A stretch of 7,942 bases of DNA from Lachnospiraceae bacterium (GTDB taxonomy: Bacteria; Bacillota_A; Clostridia; Lachnospirales; Lachnospiraceae). Shown in pieces: positions 6,963-7,942 of this stretch (its first letter is position 1; the number at the start of each line of letters is the position of its first letter). The DNA is taken from positions 1-7,942 of the forward strand of contig JAFPAZ010000107.1 in the NCBI GenBank assembly GCA_017390645.1, in the 5' to 3' direction. The position numbers and the translations under genes are program-made. Under the pieces are notes generated by a model. It ran no database searches. It was not told the DNA's origin and saw only the letters and a list, made by a program, of their open reading frames with translations.

Positions 6963-7942
6963 ATGGTAACATGGTTTTATTTTTTAGTGTTTTTGTTTGC
7001 ACTCATTATGACAGGGAGCTTTCTTATTAAAAACAAAAAAGTAGATTCCTTCTATTTACTTTTTTGTATCTTAGTCACGGTTAATTGTCTTGGAAGATAT
7101 ATGTTGGCAGATGCGGAAAGTATTGAAATGGCAATTTGGGCAAATAAGTTCCTGTACGTGGGTGGATGTTATGCACCTTTGCTAACCGTACTGGTTTTAA
7201 GTAAATTATGTGGGGGAAAGCTGCCTAAGATTTTATCCGGTTTTTTGTTCCTTTACTCTACTGTAATCATGGGTCTTGTATTTACCATTGGACATTCCAC
7301 AATATATTATAAGCAGGTAGAACTTGGAATTGGGAACGGATATCATTATTTAATTAAAACATATGGTCCGTTGCATATATTGTATCCTATTATGATGGCT
7401 TTATATGCGGTAATTATGTTAGTATATCTTTTTGTTGCATTAAGAAAAAGAAAAGAGATATCATTTCGATTAGTTGTTACAATATGTGTAACAGGATTTT
7501 CTTTCTGTTTCATTTATATTTTAGAACGTGTTTTTCATTCGAATATTGATTTTCTATCCATTGGGTACCTGGTTGGAATCTTATTTTTGAATAAATATTT
7601 TGAACGCATTAATATGTATGATATGACTGCTAATATTTCAGCTTCCATAGAAAGGATGAATGAGTACGGATATATCGTATTTGATAATAAATACCGATAC
7701 GTAAATGCGAATGACTTAATAAAGAAATTATTTCCGGAAATGAAATCCTGGAGTGTTGATCATGAAGTTTGTGTTTCAGACAGTTATTTATATAAAGAAT
7801 GTATTGAGTATCTGATGGATTGGAACGGAGAAGAAAGCGTATACAAGTATATTAGTGTGGATGGTAAATATTATCAGTTTGGGATTCGTCGAATTTCATA
7901 TGCAAATAAAGGTTATATCGGTTATTTGTTAGAATTTATCAA
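6963..7942 (+). CDS. Seven-transmembrane sensor with PAS-like region, 3' partial
   Basis: The frame is open from ATG 6963 to the window end (326 codons plus two bases), so the C-terminus is missing. Seven hydrophobic helices can be placed at about 5-22, 29-48, 63-82, 90-109, 138-160, 170-187 and 196-212, with the ANKFLYVGGCYAPLL segment (60-74) characteristic of the histidine-kinase N-terminal 7TM family. A PAS-like region begins near 226: ERMNEYGYIVFDNKYRYVNAND, then LFPEMKSW, running to the end. Proteins with this head usually end in a GGDEF, EAL or histidine-kinase output domain; which one applies here cannot be seen. It is a membrane signalling protein, probably co-transcribed with the hybrid kinase 67 bp upstream, since no terminator or clear promoter lies between. 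The partner relation between the two is inference from position. Confidence 0.85.
   Translation, partial: MVTWFYFLVFLFALIMTGSFLIKNKKVDSFYLLFCILVTVNCLGRYMLADAESIEMAIWANKFLYVGGCYAPLLTVLVLSKLCGGKLPKILSGFLFLYSTVIMGLVFTIGHSTIYYKQVELGIGNGYHYLIKTYGPLHILYPIMMALYAVIMLVYLFVALRKRKEISFRLVVTICVTGFSFCFIYILERVFHSNIDFLSIGYLVGILFLNKYFERINMYDMTANISASIERMNEYGYIVFDNKYRYVNANDLIKKLFPEMKSWSVDHEVCVSDSYLYKECIEYLMDWNGEESVYKYISVDGKYYQFGIRRISYANKGYIGYLLEFI

Overview
The window looks like chromosomal DNA from a low-GC anaerobic Firmicute, most likely a Clostridia / Lachnospiraceae-type gut bacterium. This rests on the A+T-rich sequence, codon use favouring AGA, ATA and AAA, strong AGGAGG-type ribosome binding sites, and gene families typical of that group: a GerMN lipoprotein, a hybrid kinase with an [11 protein letters not shown] receiver motif, and a 7TM-PAS sensor. 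The taxonomic call is inference. All genes read on the + strand.

Layout: (1) 1-988 is the C-terminal part of a membrane sensor histidine kinase, cut by the window start. (2) 1042-1983 is a lipoprotein with two GerMN (germane) domains, closely following the kinase and probably in its operon. (3) 1987-2044 is a perfect 14-bp inverted repeat with a 30-nt loop. (4) 2103-4361 is a full-length comEC/rec2 frame, the DNA-uptake channel of natural competence, interrupted by one in-frame TAA at 3210-3212. Upstream and downstream halves are in the same frame and together give a normal-length ComEC, so this is a point nonsense change or a sequencing error, not a frameshift. (5) 4362-4606 is a non-coding stretch with promoter-like sequences. 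(6) 4646-6895 (longest form from 4607) is a membrane hybrid histidine kinase with HisKA, HATPase, receiver and HPt domains in one chain. (7) 6963 to the window end is the N-terminal part of a seven-transmembrane sensor with a PAS-like region, whose output domain lies beyond the window.

Functionally, the left part is a kinase/lipoprotein envelope-signalling pair that resembles the actinobacterial MtrB-LpqB arrangement. The middle is a probably disabled competence channel. The right part is a signalling pair (multistep phosphorelay kinase plus 7TM-PAS protein) probably transcribed together from a promoter in 4362-4606. No RNA gene, mobile element, CRISPR array or obviously new multi-gene system was seen. 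The most unusual points are the lone stop inside comEC, the unexplained inverted repeat before it, and the kinase/GerMN pairing.
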